A stretch of DNA of 64,000 nt from Thermobaculum terrenum ATCC BAA-798 (lineage in GTDB: Bacteria; Chloroflexota; Chloroflexia; Thermobaculales; Thermobaculaceae). Position 1 is the first letter of the stretch, and every line of letters starts with the position of its first letter. Shown here piece after piece: positions 8,065 to 17,772 of this stretch. A program made the position numbers and the translations under genes. The stretch spans positions 1,390,501-1,454,500 of the forward strand of contig NC_013525.1 in NCBI RefSeq assembly GCF_000025005.1, given 5' to 3'. The notes under the pieces were generated by a model. It saw only the letters and a list, made by a program, of their open reading frames with translations. It searched no databases and had not been told where the DNA came from.

Positions 8065-9477
8065 CTACTTTTGTTCTTGCTGCAGGAACTTGGAATAATC
8101 AGCCTCAAGCGCCTTTGCAAACTGATCAGGGCTCTCCTTGTGTGCTAGTAGAAGTTGGAGATGAGCAGTTAGGGTGTCATAGAAAGTAGGAGTAGCCCAG
8201 TCCAAGTAATGTCCCAGAGCATTTTCGTCATTGACCTTATTCCAAGCTTTGTAGAGATCTCCAGATACCGTATTAGGCTTTATATAAGACTGAGGAACCT
8301 TTATCGCTGGTAGCTGGCCATTTTCAAGCAGCAACTGAACTGCTCTATCTGATACCAAGAAATTGATGAACTTAGCAGCTACGTCCGGGTATTTAGTGGT
8401 CTTGATGATGCCATATGGTATACCAACACCCCCCACGTGGAGTACAGTCTTATTACCTCTGGGTGGCATAGCGAAGAAACCAGCGTTGCTCCCCATAGCC
8501 TTCTGTATATCCCCGGTTAGCCAGCTCCCCTGCAAAAGCATTGCACCCTTGCCAGCAGCAAAAAGCTTCCATGCATCATCAGAATGCAAAGCAGCGTAGT
8601 TCTTTATAAAGTAGCCTTTGGATTCCCACTCTTGAAGCTTAGCAGCTGCCTGCTTGATCTGAGGAGTATCCCAAGACTTGTTCCCTTGGCGGTAAATTAA
8701 ACCATCCAAGTATTCCCTGTTAGTCATGGTCCCCAGTATCTCTCCATAGAGGTGAATAGCCTGCCATTTATCCAGATTCCCAAAGATAAGTGGAGTCACA
8801 CCCTTGTCCTTGAGAGTTTGCATTACCTGCTCTAACTCATCAAACGTCTTAGGAACCTGTATGCCGTTTTGCTGGAAGATTTTCTTGTTGTAATAGAATC
8901 CCACCAGCTCTCCGGTCTGAGAAACTCCCCAGAGGACACCTTTACCAAAGGTTTTACCATCTTCTGTGTACATATTCCTCGCAAGCAATGCAGGCGCAAA
9001 CTTCTTAGACCAGCCATACTGCTTATCATACTTGGTTAGAGGTATAAGTAGCTTGGCTCTCACCAGGGGGCCCATGCTACTTTCTCCATTGTTTATCTGC
9101 GCTATATCAGGGCCTTTACCAGAGGTAATCGCCCTCTGTAGTGTTTTCTGCAGCTCATCAAATGGATAACCCTCGTGCTCTATCTGGACTCCAGGGTTAT
9201 CCTTCTCGAATTCTCTCGCCAGGGTCTCTATAATCTCTTTCTGCACGCCTGAAGTAGCCGTATCCCAGACAACGAGTTTGATATTCTTCTGGGATTGGCT
9301 ACCAGAAGTGGGGCTAGGACTCGGTTGGGCACTAGCAGACGGGCTCGGGCTACTCGGAGAAGCTGCTGGAGTACCTCCCAGACTAGGTCCTGTTGTCTGT
9401 TGACCGCACGAGATCAAAAGCAGGAAACATATAAGGGACAAACATATTGAAGTAAGTCTAGGCTGTCTCTTTGGCAT
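8065..9477 (-). CDS. Sugar ABC importer substrate-binding lipoprotein
   Basis: A 470-residue extracytoplasmic solute-binding protein of family 1. A signal peptide ends in the lipobox LISC with Cys24 as the lipidated residue. A Ser/Pro-rich linker of about 35 residues follows, then the binding domain beginning IKLVVWDTATSG. GAMLLQGSWLTGDIQKA and the hinge segments fit the family. It is the first gene of the importer operon and captures the substrate outside the membrane. The ligand cannot be read from sequence; the downstream oxidase hints at an amine-containing sugar. A GGGGGTAG ribosome binding site precedes ATG 9477. Confidence 0.93.
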   Translation of the reverse strand: MPKRQPRLTSICLSLICFLLLISCGQQTTGPSLGGTPAASPSSPSPSASAQPSPSPTSGSQSQKNIKLVVWDTATSGVQKEIIETLAREFEKDNPGVQIEHEGYPFDELQKTLQRAITSGKGPDIAQINNGESSMGPLVRAKLLIPLTKYDKQYGWSKKFAPALLARNMYTEDGKTFGKGVLWGVSQTGELVGFYYNKKIFQQNGIQVPKTFDELEQVMQTLKDKGVTPLIFGNLDKWQAIHLYGEILGTMTNREYLDGLIYRQGNKSWDTPQIKQAAAKLQEWESKGYFIKNYAALHSDDAWKLFAAGKGAMLLQGSWLTGDIQKAMGSNAGFFAMPPRGNKTVLHVGGVGIPYGIIKTTKYPDVAAKFINFLVSDRAVQLLLENGQLPAIKVPQSYIKPNTVSGDLYKAWNKVNDENALGHYLDWATPTFYDTLTAHLQLLLAHKESPDQFAKALEADYSKFLQQEQK

Positions 9478-9535
9478 TATAATCTACCCCCGCTCTAGCT
9501 CGATTAAGCAGTAACTAAATATATAGCACAATAAC

Positions 9536-9567
9536 GATCCCAGGGTATTGAAGAACACCCTGGGATC
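9536..9567 (-). terminator. Terminator after the subtilase gene
   Basis: Perfect 11-bp stem GATCCCAGGGT / ACCCTGGGATC with a ten-base loop, 28 bases past the subtilase stop. On the minus strand it is followed by GTTATTGTG, a weak U-rich tail. Confidence 0.75.
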
Positions 9568-9595
9568 CAAGTAAGCAGCTCACAAAAGATGCTAT

Positions 9596-12337
9596 TTATC
9601 TTTGTCTGACCAGCGTATATGGACCACTTCCCATGTAATCCACTACCGCAAGATAGTATGTGCCTGTTCTGCCTCTTGGCACCGTGTACTGTAAAGTAAC
9701 GGTATCCCCATTCTCCTCTCCTATCTTGATAGGTATAGTCTCTGCAATAGAAGTAGCATTGGGAGCGTAAAGCTCCAGTTGGAAGCTGGTGCTTGCAGGT
9801 CTTGACAAAGTAAACGAGTAAGTCCTGCCTTCTACCATCCTGTATCTGTAGACATCGGCACAATCTCCATTACACCCGGGCAGAGGGCCGCCAGAAACAC
9901 CATCTGCAAGCTCTAGGTAAGCCGTGAGCGGCTGGCCAACCCCAGGACCAGGAACTCCAGGTATATTACCGTTTCGATACACCCAGTAGTGGTAGCTGCT
10001 ACGCTGACCGTTAGATTCGCCAAACGCATTGGACAAATTCCCCTGGCTATTGATGGCATAGAGAGCCCAATGAGCATACCTTCTCGAGGCGTTCGCGCTT
10101 GTACCATCGGTTGGGGCATTAGACAGGGAAAGTTGTGCTCTGCGCAGTAGTACCCCGTTACGGTAGATACTAACCATCGCATTAGGACGTGTGTAACCGC
10201 CGGGAGATAGCCATTCGACTCCGTATCTGATCTTGCCAGATGGTGATAATTGTCGAACTATGGCCCCCTCATGCGGGGTGATATCATATTCGCTATCATG
10301 TAGCACTTTGACGTATGGGTAAGTAGCAGTTGTGCCCTTGTTTAGAGGATTATAGACGAACACATCATTGGGCTCGGAAATAGCGGGTACGCTGATGTAG
10401 GTATCTAGAAGAGCCATAGGCATACTGGCCGGGTTGACGGGCCACGGATAACCCCTTGCAAGGAAATACGCAGACTGCCACTCATAGAAACCTGTAGCCA
10501 CATTGTTCCACTCCAACATAAAGGTATAGGAACCATCATTTCGGAGTGGAGCGAGGCTAAGATCACCAGGATCAAGGTATTGGCCCGATACAGTATTAGC
10601 ATTCCTACTGTTCGCGATGTAACCTGCCCTATTAGCTGTTATCGTGTAGGTTCGACTGCCTGCAAGGCCACTAAATGTATAGAATCCAGCCTTGTCGGTC
10701 GTGGTAGTAGCAAGTTGGGTGTTACCGTACTTGATAGACACGGTAGCATTTGCGATAGGTATACCTGTAAACCCATCTACTACCCGCCCGGTAATACCGG
10801 TCCCAGATACTCCTAATGCCCTTCGTAAATCAAGCCTCGGGGTGGCTATAGGGAAGCCCTTGGAGATGCCCAAGGATTGCCCAGTAGAAATAAGCCTATC
10901 CTGAACCTGTCCTACGGTCATAGCCGGATATTGGCTCATTACCCTAGCAGCAGCTCCTGCGACCATTGGAGAAGCCATAGATGTTCCAGAGAACTCCACA
11001 TATTGGCCACGTAGTGTGGGAGCAAGCACTTGCCATCCAGGAGCTGCTATCTGGGCCAGGTTGTAGGTCAAATTAGTATAGGTATTATCCGGAGAGCATT
11101 GCACGAATCCTGGATCATAGTCGCCGGGAGGAATTATCTTCTGACAGTCATTCAGCTTAATTGGAGTAGAGTAGTTACTAAAGAACGCTCTGTAATCATT
11201 GTAATCTGTTGCAGCCACAGATAGGACTCCAGGGAGCGCAGCAGGAATAGGAACGATCTTTTCACCTGAAACCACTGCAAGGTACTGAGATGGATTGTCG
11301 CTATCATTACCAGCAGAGGCAACTGGCAGTATGCCACTATTTCTGAGTGCAGATATGCGAGCAGCCATTTCTTGATACTCTGGCGAGCCTATATCCGCAT
11401 AGCCTCCCCAACTCATATTGGCTACTTTTAGATCGGGAATTTGGGTTTTAGCGAGGCGTACGTAATCCAGAGCCGCAAATATCGTCATAAGGTCCGTATA
11501 ACCGAGATCATCAAAGATCCTAACAGCCAATATCTTGCTCTTAGGCGAAACACCAGTAGTCCCAAACGAGTCATCGGCAGCGGCGATTATCCCCGCTACA
11601 TGGGTACCATGTCCGACGGCATCCATCGGATCGTTATCCTGATCGATAACATCACAGTAGAAACCTGCTTGAGCTAAAGCAGCCGGGCAGGGCATATAAT
11701 TGGGCTCTATGTCGGGATGATTATAATCTACTCCTGTATCTATCACCGCTACTACTGGTGCATTAGAGGTCGGGCTGGGAGCCAGGTCATAGCCTATTCT
11801 TTGAAGGCTCCACTGGAATGTCCCAAGGTTGCCTGGTATGGCTTGTGGTGACAGGGTCTCACTGGCTCCTTGATTCTCCCAAGCTGGCTTAGTAGATGAA
11901 AAGTCCCTTCTAGCTTGCTTGCTTATAGATACAGGCAAACCTGGTATATCACTAGGAACCTTTATTTTTCTGTTGAAAAAAATATTAACAGTATTGCTGT
12001 CTGCCTTGAGGAGGTTATACGCCCGGCTGGCAGCCTGTGCGTCTGGATAAACTGCAAGATAAGTCCTACGAAACCTAGTAGAGCTTTTAGTGATCTTACC
12101 CCCGGTTGCTCTAATCTTGTTCCTGGCTTGCTCAACAGATATCCGCGACGAAAAGACTACTACCAGCTGACTTTTGACTTCGTTCAAGTTCTGTCGCAAT
12201 GACCTCAGATTCTGTTCAATATGATCATTGCCAGCCGCACGGCTTGGACTAATTTGTCCAGCTATTGCTACTGTCAATGTTAAGATGCAGAGCAAAGCAC
12301 AGACCCTGGCATAGAAGTTAGCTTGACTGTATTGCAT
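9596..12337 (-). CDS. Secreted subtilisin-like serine protease (S8) with C-terminal beta domains
   Basis: A 913-residue exported protease. Residues 1-35 form a signal peptide ending near SRAAG. Residues 40-125 look like an inhibitor I9-type propeptide. The catalytic triad is Asp200 (VVAVIDTGVD), His243 (GHGTHVAG) and Ser453 (GTSMASP), with oxyanion Asn344. Residues about 500-570 are a carboxypeptidase-regulatory-like beta domain, with further beta-rich domains that end the protein. ATG 12337 is chosen for its AAAGGCGAG ribosome binding site and the good signal peptide; the longer frame adds 16 residues. Likely an extracellular or cell-surface scavenging protease. It is transcribed alone and has its own terminator. 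Confidence 0.93.
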   Translation of the reverse strand: MQYSQANFYARVCALLCILTLTVAIAGQISPSRAAGNDHIEQNLRSLRQNLNEVKSQLVVVFSSRISVEQARNKIRATGGKITKSSTRFRRTYLAVYPDAQAASRAYNLLKADSNTVNIFFNRKIKVPSDIPGLPVSISKQARRDFSSTKPAWENQGASETLSPQAIPGNLGTFQWSLQRIGYDLAPSPTSNAPVVAVIDTGVDYNHPDIEPNYMPCPAALAQAGFYCDVIDQDNDPMDAVGHGTHVAGIIAAADDSFGTTGVSPKSKILAVRIFDDLGYTDLMTIFAALDYVRLAKTQIPDLKVANMSWGGYADIGSPEYQEMAARISALRNSGILPVASAGNDSDNPSQYLAVVSGEKIVPIPAALPGVLSVAATDYNDYRAFFSNYSTPIKLNDCQKIIPPGDYDPGFVQCSPDNTYTNLTYNLAQIAAPGWQVLAPTLRGQYVEFSGTSMASPMVAGAAARVMSQYPAMTVGQVQDRLISTGQSLGISKGFPIATPRLDLRRALGVSGTGITGRVVDGFTGIPIANATVSIKYGNTQLATTTTDKAGFYTFSGLAGSRTYTITANRAGYIANSRNANTVSGQYLDPGDLSLAPLRNDGSYTFMLEWNNVATGFYEWQSAYFLARGYPWPVNPASMPMALLDTYISVPAISEPNDVFVYNPLNKGTTATYPYVKVLHDSEYDITPHEGAIVRQLSPSGKIRYGVEWLSPGGYTRPNAMVSIYRNGVLLRRAQLSLSNAPTDGTSANASRRYAHWALYAINSQGNLSNAFGESNGQRSSYHYWVYRNGNIPGVPGPGVGQPLTAYLELADGVSGGPLPGCNGDCADVYRYRMVEGRTYSFTLSRPASTSFQLELYAPNATSIAETIPIKIGEENGDTVTLQYTVPRGRTGTYYLAVVDYMGSGPYTLVRQR

Positions 12338-12561
12338 AATTCTCGCCTTTCGGAAAATGGTGACTAATAACCACTTGTACCGCATTATAAAGAACGTTTT
12401 ATCCTGTACTATAGTTACTAAGATGTATCCTCCCTCCTTATAAAAAAACTTTTACGTTGATAACTACAAAGTGAATAGCATATTGCTAGGTTTCCACCTT
12501 GATCTTTAGAAAGTCATTCTAGTTGATAGGTGTTATATTCGTGTTGAAGAGGAATAGAGCT

Positions 12562-13356
12562 ATGAGATTCATGGACAAGCTGAAGCGGATCCAAGAGGCC
12601 CACAATACTCTGCTATGCGTAGGACTGGACCCTGAGCTTGATTTCCTTCCAGAGGGATTTGAGAGATCTCACAGGGGTGTGCTCGACTTTAATCGTGCTG
12701 TGATAGATGCAACCTCAGATCTGGTTTGTGCCTACAAGCTCAACTTTGCTTTCTATGAGGCTATGGGTGCCGATGGCTTCAACCTTCTGCAATCGACGTT
12801 AGAACTTATCCCAACTGGGGTTGTGACTATAGCAGATGCCAAAAGAGGCGATATCCCCAACACCTCCAGAATGTATGCCAAGGCCATATTCGAAGTATTG
12901 GGATTTGACTCTGTCACTGTGAATCCTTATATGGGGCTAGACTCGATGATGCCGTTCTTCGGCTACCACGAGAAAGGGGTTTGGGTCCTATGCAGAACGT
13001 CGAACTCAGGGGGAGCTGATATCCAATTGCTGGAAGTGGACGATACGCCCTTGTACCAGCTTGTGGCATCTATGGTAACAAGAGATAACTATGCGGCCGA
13101 TGTAGGGCTAGTAGTAGGGGCAACTGCGCCTGATGAGCTGGAACAAGTAAGAAGGATCGCCCCTAAGCACCCACTACTTATTCCGGGCATAGGTGCACAA
13201 GGAGGGGACCTCGTTGCGGCAGTAGGAGCTTCCCGTTCAGGTCCTGTAGTAATAAACGTCTCTCGATCGATAATTCATGGCCCTGTAGATGGGATCAGAG
13301 CTAGAGCTGAAAAGCTATGGTCAGAGATAAATGCTCTAAGAGCAGGCTATCCATGA
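12562..13356 (+). CDS. pyrF: Orotidine 5'-phosphate decarboxylase
   Basis: A 264-residue cytosolic enzyme that makes UMP from orotidine monophosphate, the last step of pyrimidine synthesis. It belongs to the longer type 2 family. The catalytic cluster ADAKRGDIPNTS includes Lys94 and Asp97, and PGIGAQGGD near the end is the phosphate-binding loop. ATG 12562 has GAGGAA about seven bases upstream; a GTG at 12541 is the alternative. No other pyrimidine gene is adjacent. The gene is convergent with corA, with a weak shared hairpin between them. Confidence 0.96.
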   Translation: MRFMDKLKRIQEAHNTLLCVGLDPELDFLPEGFERSHRGVLDFNRAVIDATSDLVCAYKLNFAFYEAMGADGFNLLQSTLELIPTGVVTIADAKRGDIPNTSRMYAKAIFEVLGFDSVTVNPYMGLDSMMPFFGYHEKGVWVLCRTSNSGGADIQLLEVDDTPLYQLVASMVTRDNYAADVGLVVGATAPDELEQVRRIAPKHPLLIPGIGAQGGDLVAAVGASRSGPVVINVSRSIIHGPVDGIRARAEKLWSEINALRAGYP

Positions 13357-13376
13357 GCAGACAGTTACGATCTGCT
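13356..13376. terminator. Short hairpin shared by pyrF and corA
   Basis: AGCAGA / TCTGCT arms (6 bp) with a nine-base loop lie exactly between two convergent genes and cover parts of both stop codons. There is no U-tract, so termination is uncertain. Confidence 0.3.
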
Positions 13377-14343
13377 AAAGCCACCGCCTGCGCTTGAAGT
13401 AGTAGTACAAAATAACAGTAATCAATAACATTATAAGAAGCACGCCCGGATAGCCATAGCGCCAATGCAGCTCAGGCATGTGCTCGAAGTTCATACCGTA
13501 TATACCCGCAATGAGCGCGAGCGTCATCAATATGATCGACCATGATGTGAGTGTTCGTACAGTTATGTTTAAGTTATTGGAAGCTACGGTCAAATAGGAC
13601 TCGAGCACGCTATTGAGCAGATCACGATATAGATCAATAGTATCCGTTACCCTCATGATATGATCGTACACATCCTGAAAGTATGTCCGGACATCTCCTT
13701 CAAGCAATGCTGATTCCATCCGGCTAAGATGAAGAAGCAGATCTCTCTGGGGACCAAGCACCCTCCTTAGCTGTAGCAGCTCCTTACGTAGTCTGAACAC
13801 CTCTCCCTGAAGCGTGATCTGTCTTCCCGAGAAGATAGTTTCTTCAAATCTCTCTATGTGATCGCCCAAGGTATCAACTAGTGGGAAGTAGCTATCGACA
13901 ATTGAGTCAATTATGCTATACAGCAGCACTCCTGCAGAGGGTTTGAGCTTGGAGATGTTCTGCTGCCATCTCCGAGCTACATCATTGAGCTCAGATATTT
14001 CCTCCCCATGCACCGTGACGATGTAGTTCCTACCTAGGAATATATCTAACTCTACCTCCTGTATGTCCACTTGCTCCGGAATAAATCTGGCGGTGTAAAT
14101 AACGATAAAGTAATAGCTATCGTACTGATCAATCTTAGGCCTTTGCCAAGGTTTGAGCGCATCCTCTATCGAGAGTTCATGGAAGCCAAACTCTTCCTGA
14201 AGCTTTTCCATCTCGTTCTTGCTGGGAGAGATCGCATCTACCCACAGCAGGTTATTTTCCCGAGATATGACATCGCTTATGTCTTCGATATTTATATTGG
14301 GAACTAACTCACTACCTTCTTTAGAAAGCATTATCTTGAACAA
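13375..14343 (-). CDS. corA: CorA family magnesium/divalent cation channel
   Basis: A 322-residue protein with a large cytosolic N-terminal funnel and two membrane helices at the C-terminus. The loop between them has the signature YGMNFEHMPE (Gly-Met-Asn), which forms the selectivity filter, and the chain ends in the basic KRRRW as in CorA. Family length is usual. The start is TTG 14343, with GGAG seven bases upstream; ATG 14331 would lose four residues. It works as a homopentamer in the plasma membrane. It is transcribed alone, on the strand opposite to pyrF. Confidence 0.94.
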   Translation of the reverse strand: MFKIMLSKEGSELVPNINIEDISDVISRENNLLWVDAISPSKNEMEKLQEEFGFHELSIEDALKPWQRPKIDQYDSYYFIVIYTARFIPEQVDIQEVELDIFLGRNYIVTVHGEEISELNDVARRWQQNISKLKPSAGVLLYSIIDSIVDSYFPLVDTLGDHIERFEETIFSGRQITLQGEVFRLRKELLQLRRVLGPQRDLLLHLSRMESALLEGDVRTYFQDVYDHIMRVTDTIDLYRDLLNSVLESYLTVASNNLNITVRTLTSWSIILMTLALIAGIYGMNFEHMPELHWRYGYPGVLLIMLLITVILYYYFKRRRWL

Positions 14344-14410
14344 AGTTGATCTCCACCAGCAAGATTCCTGAAGGGTTAAGCCTCATGGTAAAACCCACCT
14401 GACACTTTTG

Positions 14411-15631
14411 CTATTTACTACCTAGAAGGGATCGCAGTTCAAATTGTTCATCTGCAAGCTGCTTGGGGTCTACAGGAATACCCCTTGAGATGATTCTCCT
14501 AGACACAGAAAGTTCTCGAGGTCTGTTCACAGCAAGCGTAGCCACCAAACGATCGCCCGAAATATAGAATGCACACCAGGAGGTTGATGTTTTATCTCCT
14601 CTAAGGACTATCTGCTGATAGTCTTCTGCATATCCAACATACTGGATATGCAAATCGTACTGATCAGACCAGAAGAAGAGCACCGGAGAATAGGACTCAC
14701 CTTTACCTAGGATACTTCGGGCGGCCGCAACTCCTTGGTTCTGAGCATTATCATAGTGCTCGACCCGCACGAATTTCTCGACACGGGGATAGAACCACCT
14801 AGCCACATCACCAGCAGCAAACACCCCTGGGACAGAGGCTCTACAGTAATCATCTATCAGAACACCATCACTCATTTTAACGCCTGAGCTTGCTAACCAA
14901 GAGCAAGCCGGAGTCACGCCTATTCCTACCACTACAAAGTCACAATCAAGCTTCTTGCCTGAACTAGTGATAACCTGCTCTACTTTGCCAGCACCTCGGA
15001 AACCCGTGACATGTTCCTCTAGGTGTATTTGTACCCCATGAGACCGGTGCACCTCAGTAAATGTAGCTCCAATATCTTGCCCAAAGGCTTTCTTCATTAA
15101 CGCGGATTGCAGCCCCACGATTATCACTTCGAGACCCATCTGTATGAAGGAAGCTGCGAGCTCACAAACTATAAAGCCAGAACCTACAAGGACAACCCTT
15201 TGGGCTTTTCCTGCCTCAGATCTTATACATCCGGCATCATCCAAACTACGCAGATAAAATATGCCCTCTAGGTCATTGCCAGGTACCTCCAGCTTCTTGG
15301 GAGTAGCGCCCGTACATAGCAGGACGGAGTCGTAGGTGATCCTGTTGCCGTCGTTCAACACGAGCATTCTCTCGCGAGGGTGAAGTTCCACGGCTCGCTT
15401 ACCAAGTATCAGCTTAACCTCGTTATCATCATAAAACTGATCAGATTGTAGATAGAGACTATCCTCACTTACCTCGCTTCTCATGAACGCCTTTGATAGT
15501 GGAGGACGTTCATAAGGTCTGTAAGCCTCTTCACCCACGAGAATTATCTCTCCATCGAATCCTTCCTGACGAAGAGCTTCCACTGCCCTACCACCTGCCA
15601 GGCTGGCTCCCACAATTAATATCCTTTTCAA
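14411..15631 (-). CDS. Ferredoxin reductase-type FAD/NAD(P) oxidoreductase
   Basis: A 406-residue flavoprotein. Residues 3-12 are the FAD-binding ILIVGASLAG. A second dinucleotide motif, VVLVGSGFIVCELAA, lies around residues 148-162, and GVFAAGDVARWF is the late FAD contact. The C-terminal 80 residues fit the reductase-C domain of rhodocoxin/putidaredoxin-type ferredoxin reductases. It would pass electrons from NAD(P)H to a ferredoxin for an oxygenase or P450; neither partner is adjacent. The TTG start has GAGGAG six bases upstream. Confidence 0.85.
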   Translation of the reverse strand: MKRILIVGASLAGGRAVEALRQEGFDGEIILVGEEAYRPYERPPLSKAFMRSEVSEDSLYLQSDQFYDDNEVKLILGKRAVELHPRERMLVLNDGNRITYDSVLLCTGATPKKLEVPGNDLEGIFYLRSLDDAGCIRSEAGKAQRVVLVGSGFIVCELAASFIQMGLEVIIVGLQSALMKKAFGQDIGATFTEVHRSHGVQIHLEEHVTGFRGAGKVEQVITSSGKKLDCDFVVVGIGVTPACSWLASSGVKMSDGVLIDDYCRASVPGVFAAGDVARWFYPRVEKFVRVEHYDNAQNQGVAAARSILGKGESYSPVLFFWSDQYDLHIQYVGYAEDYQQIVLRGDKTSTSWCAFYISGDRLVATLAVNRPRELSVSRRIISRGIPVDPKQLADEQFELRSLLGSK

Positions 15632-15819
15632 CTCACACTCCTCAGGCCAAAATATATCCCGAAACTATCTTACACTTTGAGGACTATGCAAGGACTAAAT
15701 GAAAAGTCACAATATCCGACCTAAGATGTAAGAGTCCATGTTAGGACAACCCACACCTTGTGAGTCATACGCTATTTTCTGATAAATTGCTGTGTAGCAC
15801 CTTTTACTTGGAGGAGCAC

Positions 15820-16929
15820 ATGCCGAGAGAACTTATTGCCATTGCGCCCAGAACACCGGCTATTCGTGAGTATGATGACCCGCCCCTTGGTCCTAAGCAA
15901 GTACGCATACGCACTGAGTTCGCATCCCCGAAACACGGTACGGAACTGGTAGCGTACAGGAACGATCCAGAAGCAAACCGTCCATATGACCCTGATGCAG
16001 GCGTGGTCAAGCCAATATCGTCCGAGGAAGGCCTAAAGAGGTTCCCATTTAGACTAGGGAATATGGCAGTGGGAACCGTCACTGAGATAGGCAGTGAGGT
16101 AACTAGGTTTAGGGTCGGTGACAGAGTATTCGGCCATTTGCCCATACGCGAGACGCATACGGTGGATGAATCGGAGGTAGATGCAGTCCCCGAAGGGATA
16201 TCCGATGAGGCGTTAGTATGCCTTGACCCCGCTGTGATGGCTATGGCGATTAGGGACGCCAGAATAGATCTTGGAGATAGGGTGGCAGTATTTGGGCTTG
16301 GTGCTATAGGCCTAATGACGGTACAGATGGCCCGACTTGCGGGAGCAGATATGGTAATAGGAGTAGACCCCGTTGAGACCAGAAGGAAGTTAGCTGAATC
16401 CTTGGGAGCCGATGTCACGCTGGATCCGACAGTCGGCGATGTCGGAGTAAAAATACGCGAGCTTACGCCACCATTCGCCCCTATCGAAGGCACATCCCCT
16501 AGGAGAGTTATAGGGGGATACAGAAGCGCATCCCAAGACAGGAGTGGCTCCGGCGTGGACGTATCAATCGAGGTTAGCGGCAACACTATAGCACTACAGC
16601 AGGCTATTAGATCAACCGGATTTGGTGGCAGGGTATGTGTGCTCTCTTTCTATGGCAGAGATGCCAGCGGCTTATACCTGGGTGATGAATTCCACATTAA
16701 CCGTATTGAGCTCATATCAGCGCGCTCAGAGAGCCTGCCTATGAGGGAATATCCTCGCTGGAATCTCGATCGATATGTTAGCCTGGCACTCAAGTGGCTA
16801 ACAGAAGGCAAGCTTCGAGTTGAGGGGATAATACAGCCTGTAGTGCCCTTTGATGATGCTCCCGAGGCATATAAGCTGATAGATGAGCATCCAGATAGAG
16901 CGATCAAACTGGGAATAATATTCCCTTAG
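15820..16929 (+). CDS. Zinc-type medium-chain dehydrogenase (MDR family)
   Basis: A 369-residue medium-chain dehydrogenase/reductase. The N-terminal GroES-like domain has GTELVAYRNDP and GDRVFGHLP, and the Rossmann fold has VAVFGLGAIGLMTVQMARLAGAD. The usual first zinc Cys (GxCGTD) is replaced by GTEL, so catalytic zinc may be missing or differently held. ATG 15820 follows GGAGGAG. It is convergent with a sugar isomerase-like gene, which with the next hydrolase hints at sugar or sugar-acid breakdown. The exact substrate is unknown. Confidence 0.82.
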   Translation: MPRELIAIAPRTPAIREYDDPPLGPKQVRIRTEFASPKHGTELVAYRNDPEANRPYDPDAGVVKPISSEEGLKRFPFRLGNMAVGTVTEIGSEVTRFRVGDRVFGHLPIRETHTVDESEVDAVPEGISDEALVCLDPAVMAMAIRDARIDLGDRVAVFGLGAIGLMTVQMARLAGADMVIGVDPVETRRKLAESLGADVTLDPTVGDVGVKIRELTPPFAPIEGTSPRRVIGGYRSASQDRSGSGVDVSIEVSGNTIALQQAIRSTGFGGRVCVLSFYGRDASGLYLGDEFHINRIELISARSESLPMREYPRWNLDRYVSLALKWLTEGKLRVEGIIQPVVPFDDAPEAYKLIDEHPDRAIKLGIIFP

Positions 16930-16966
16930 CGTCCCGTCCGTTCTTTGATTACAGAGATCTTTCGAA

Positions 16967-17755
16967 TCAGGCTGCTTGCCACCATTCTCGAAGCAGGTGT
17001 GCACACTCTTGCAGGGCAGCTTCAAGCTCACCTGCTATACGGCATTCTATGCCCAGATAACCGTCATATCCTATTTCTTTTAGCGCTCTAAAACCTTGAG
17101 TGAAATCTATGTGTCCCTTGCCAGGCTGTAGACGATTACTATCCGCTACGTGCACGTAGACGATTTGGTCTGCCGCAGCTTTTATGCTCTGGGCTATATC
17201 TGCTTCTTCTATGTTCATATGAAAGAAATCTGCCATTATCCTGACTCTTGGGCCTATCTCCCGAGCCAAGTTGCAAGCATCTTGAAGAGTGTTGACCAGA
17301 TGTGCTTCATATCGGTTGAGTGGCTCGAGGAATATAATCGTGCCTTCAGTCTCAGCTAGTTCCGAGAGCTCCCTCATTTGCGTTATAAACAACTCTCTCT
17401 CCAGCTCCATAGCATTCCTATATGGAGAGAGGTCAGGCAGTAGCGGTTTGGTCCCGAACTGAGGTACGAGCAGCACTCCAGTAGCACCCAATTCAGCAGC
17501 AAGGTGTAGTCTCCTCTTGCCAAGATCCATGGCAGCTCTCCTTACAGCAGAATCCGGAGAGAGCAGGTCAGCAGTACCAGAGATGTTGGCAACGGATATG
17601 GGGCTGTTGGCAAATATTGAACGAAGCTCCCATACAGACAGGCTTAAGGATGCGCCATGCAGCTCAACACCTTCTATGCCTATATTTGATAGCCATTCCA
17701 GCTTCTTGCGTAGAGAGTCTCCTGGTATCATTCCTTCTCTGATAGCCAGCTTCAT
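16967..17755 (-). CDS. Sugar phosphate isomerase/epimerase-like TIM barrel
   Basis: A 262-residue protein of the xylose-isomerase-like TIM-barrel family. Typical metal-site segments are FLEPLNRYEAHLVN, IMADFFHMNIEE, YVHVADSNRLQPGKGHIDF and GIECRI, which place Glu, Asp, His and Glu ligands at the barrel mouth. Relatives include tagatose epimerases, hydroxypyruvate isomerase and inosose dehydratases, so the substrate cannot be fixed. ATG 17755 has AGGAG six bases upstream. The gene follows a serine hydrolase on the same strand, 17 bases away, probably one operon. Confidence 0.85.
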   Translation of the reverse strand: MKLAIREGMIPGDSLRKKLEWLSNIGIEGVELHGASLSLSVWELRSIFANSPISVANISGTADLLSPDSAVRRAAMDLGKRRLHLAAELGATGVLLVPQFGTKPLLPDLSPYRNAMELERELFITQMRELSELAETEGTIIFLEPLNRYEAHLVNTLQDACNLAREIGPRVRIMADFFHMNIEEADIAQSIKAAADQIVYVHVADSNRLQPGKGHIDFTQGFRALKEIGYDGYLGIECRIAGELEAALQECAHLLREWWQAA

Positions 17756-17772
17756 AAGCAACTCCTGAATAT

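Noticed and set aside
9504-9863. A 119-codon minus-strand frame overlapping the subtilase end in another frame
   Set aside because: The subtilase frame is intact through this region, and the other frame would cross the terminator hairpin at 9536-9567.
15804-16586. A 260-codon minus-strand frame antisense to the MDR dehydrogenase
   Set aside because: The plus-strand dehydrogenase has GroES-like and Rossmann motifs; the antisense translation is Ser/Thr/Pro-rich shadow sequence.
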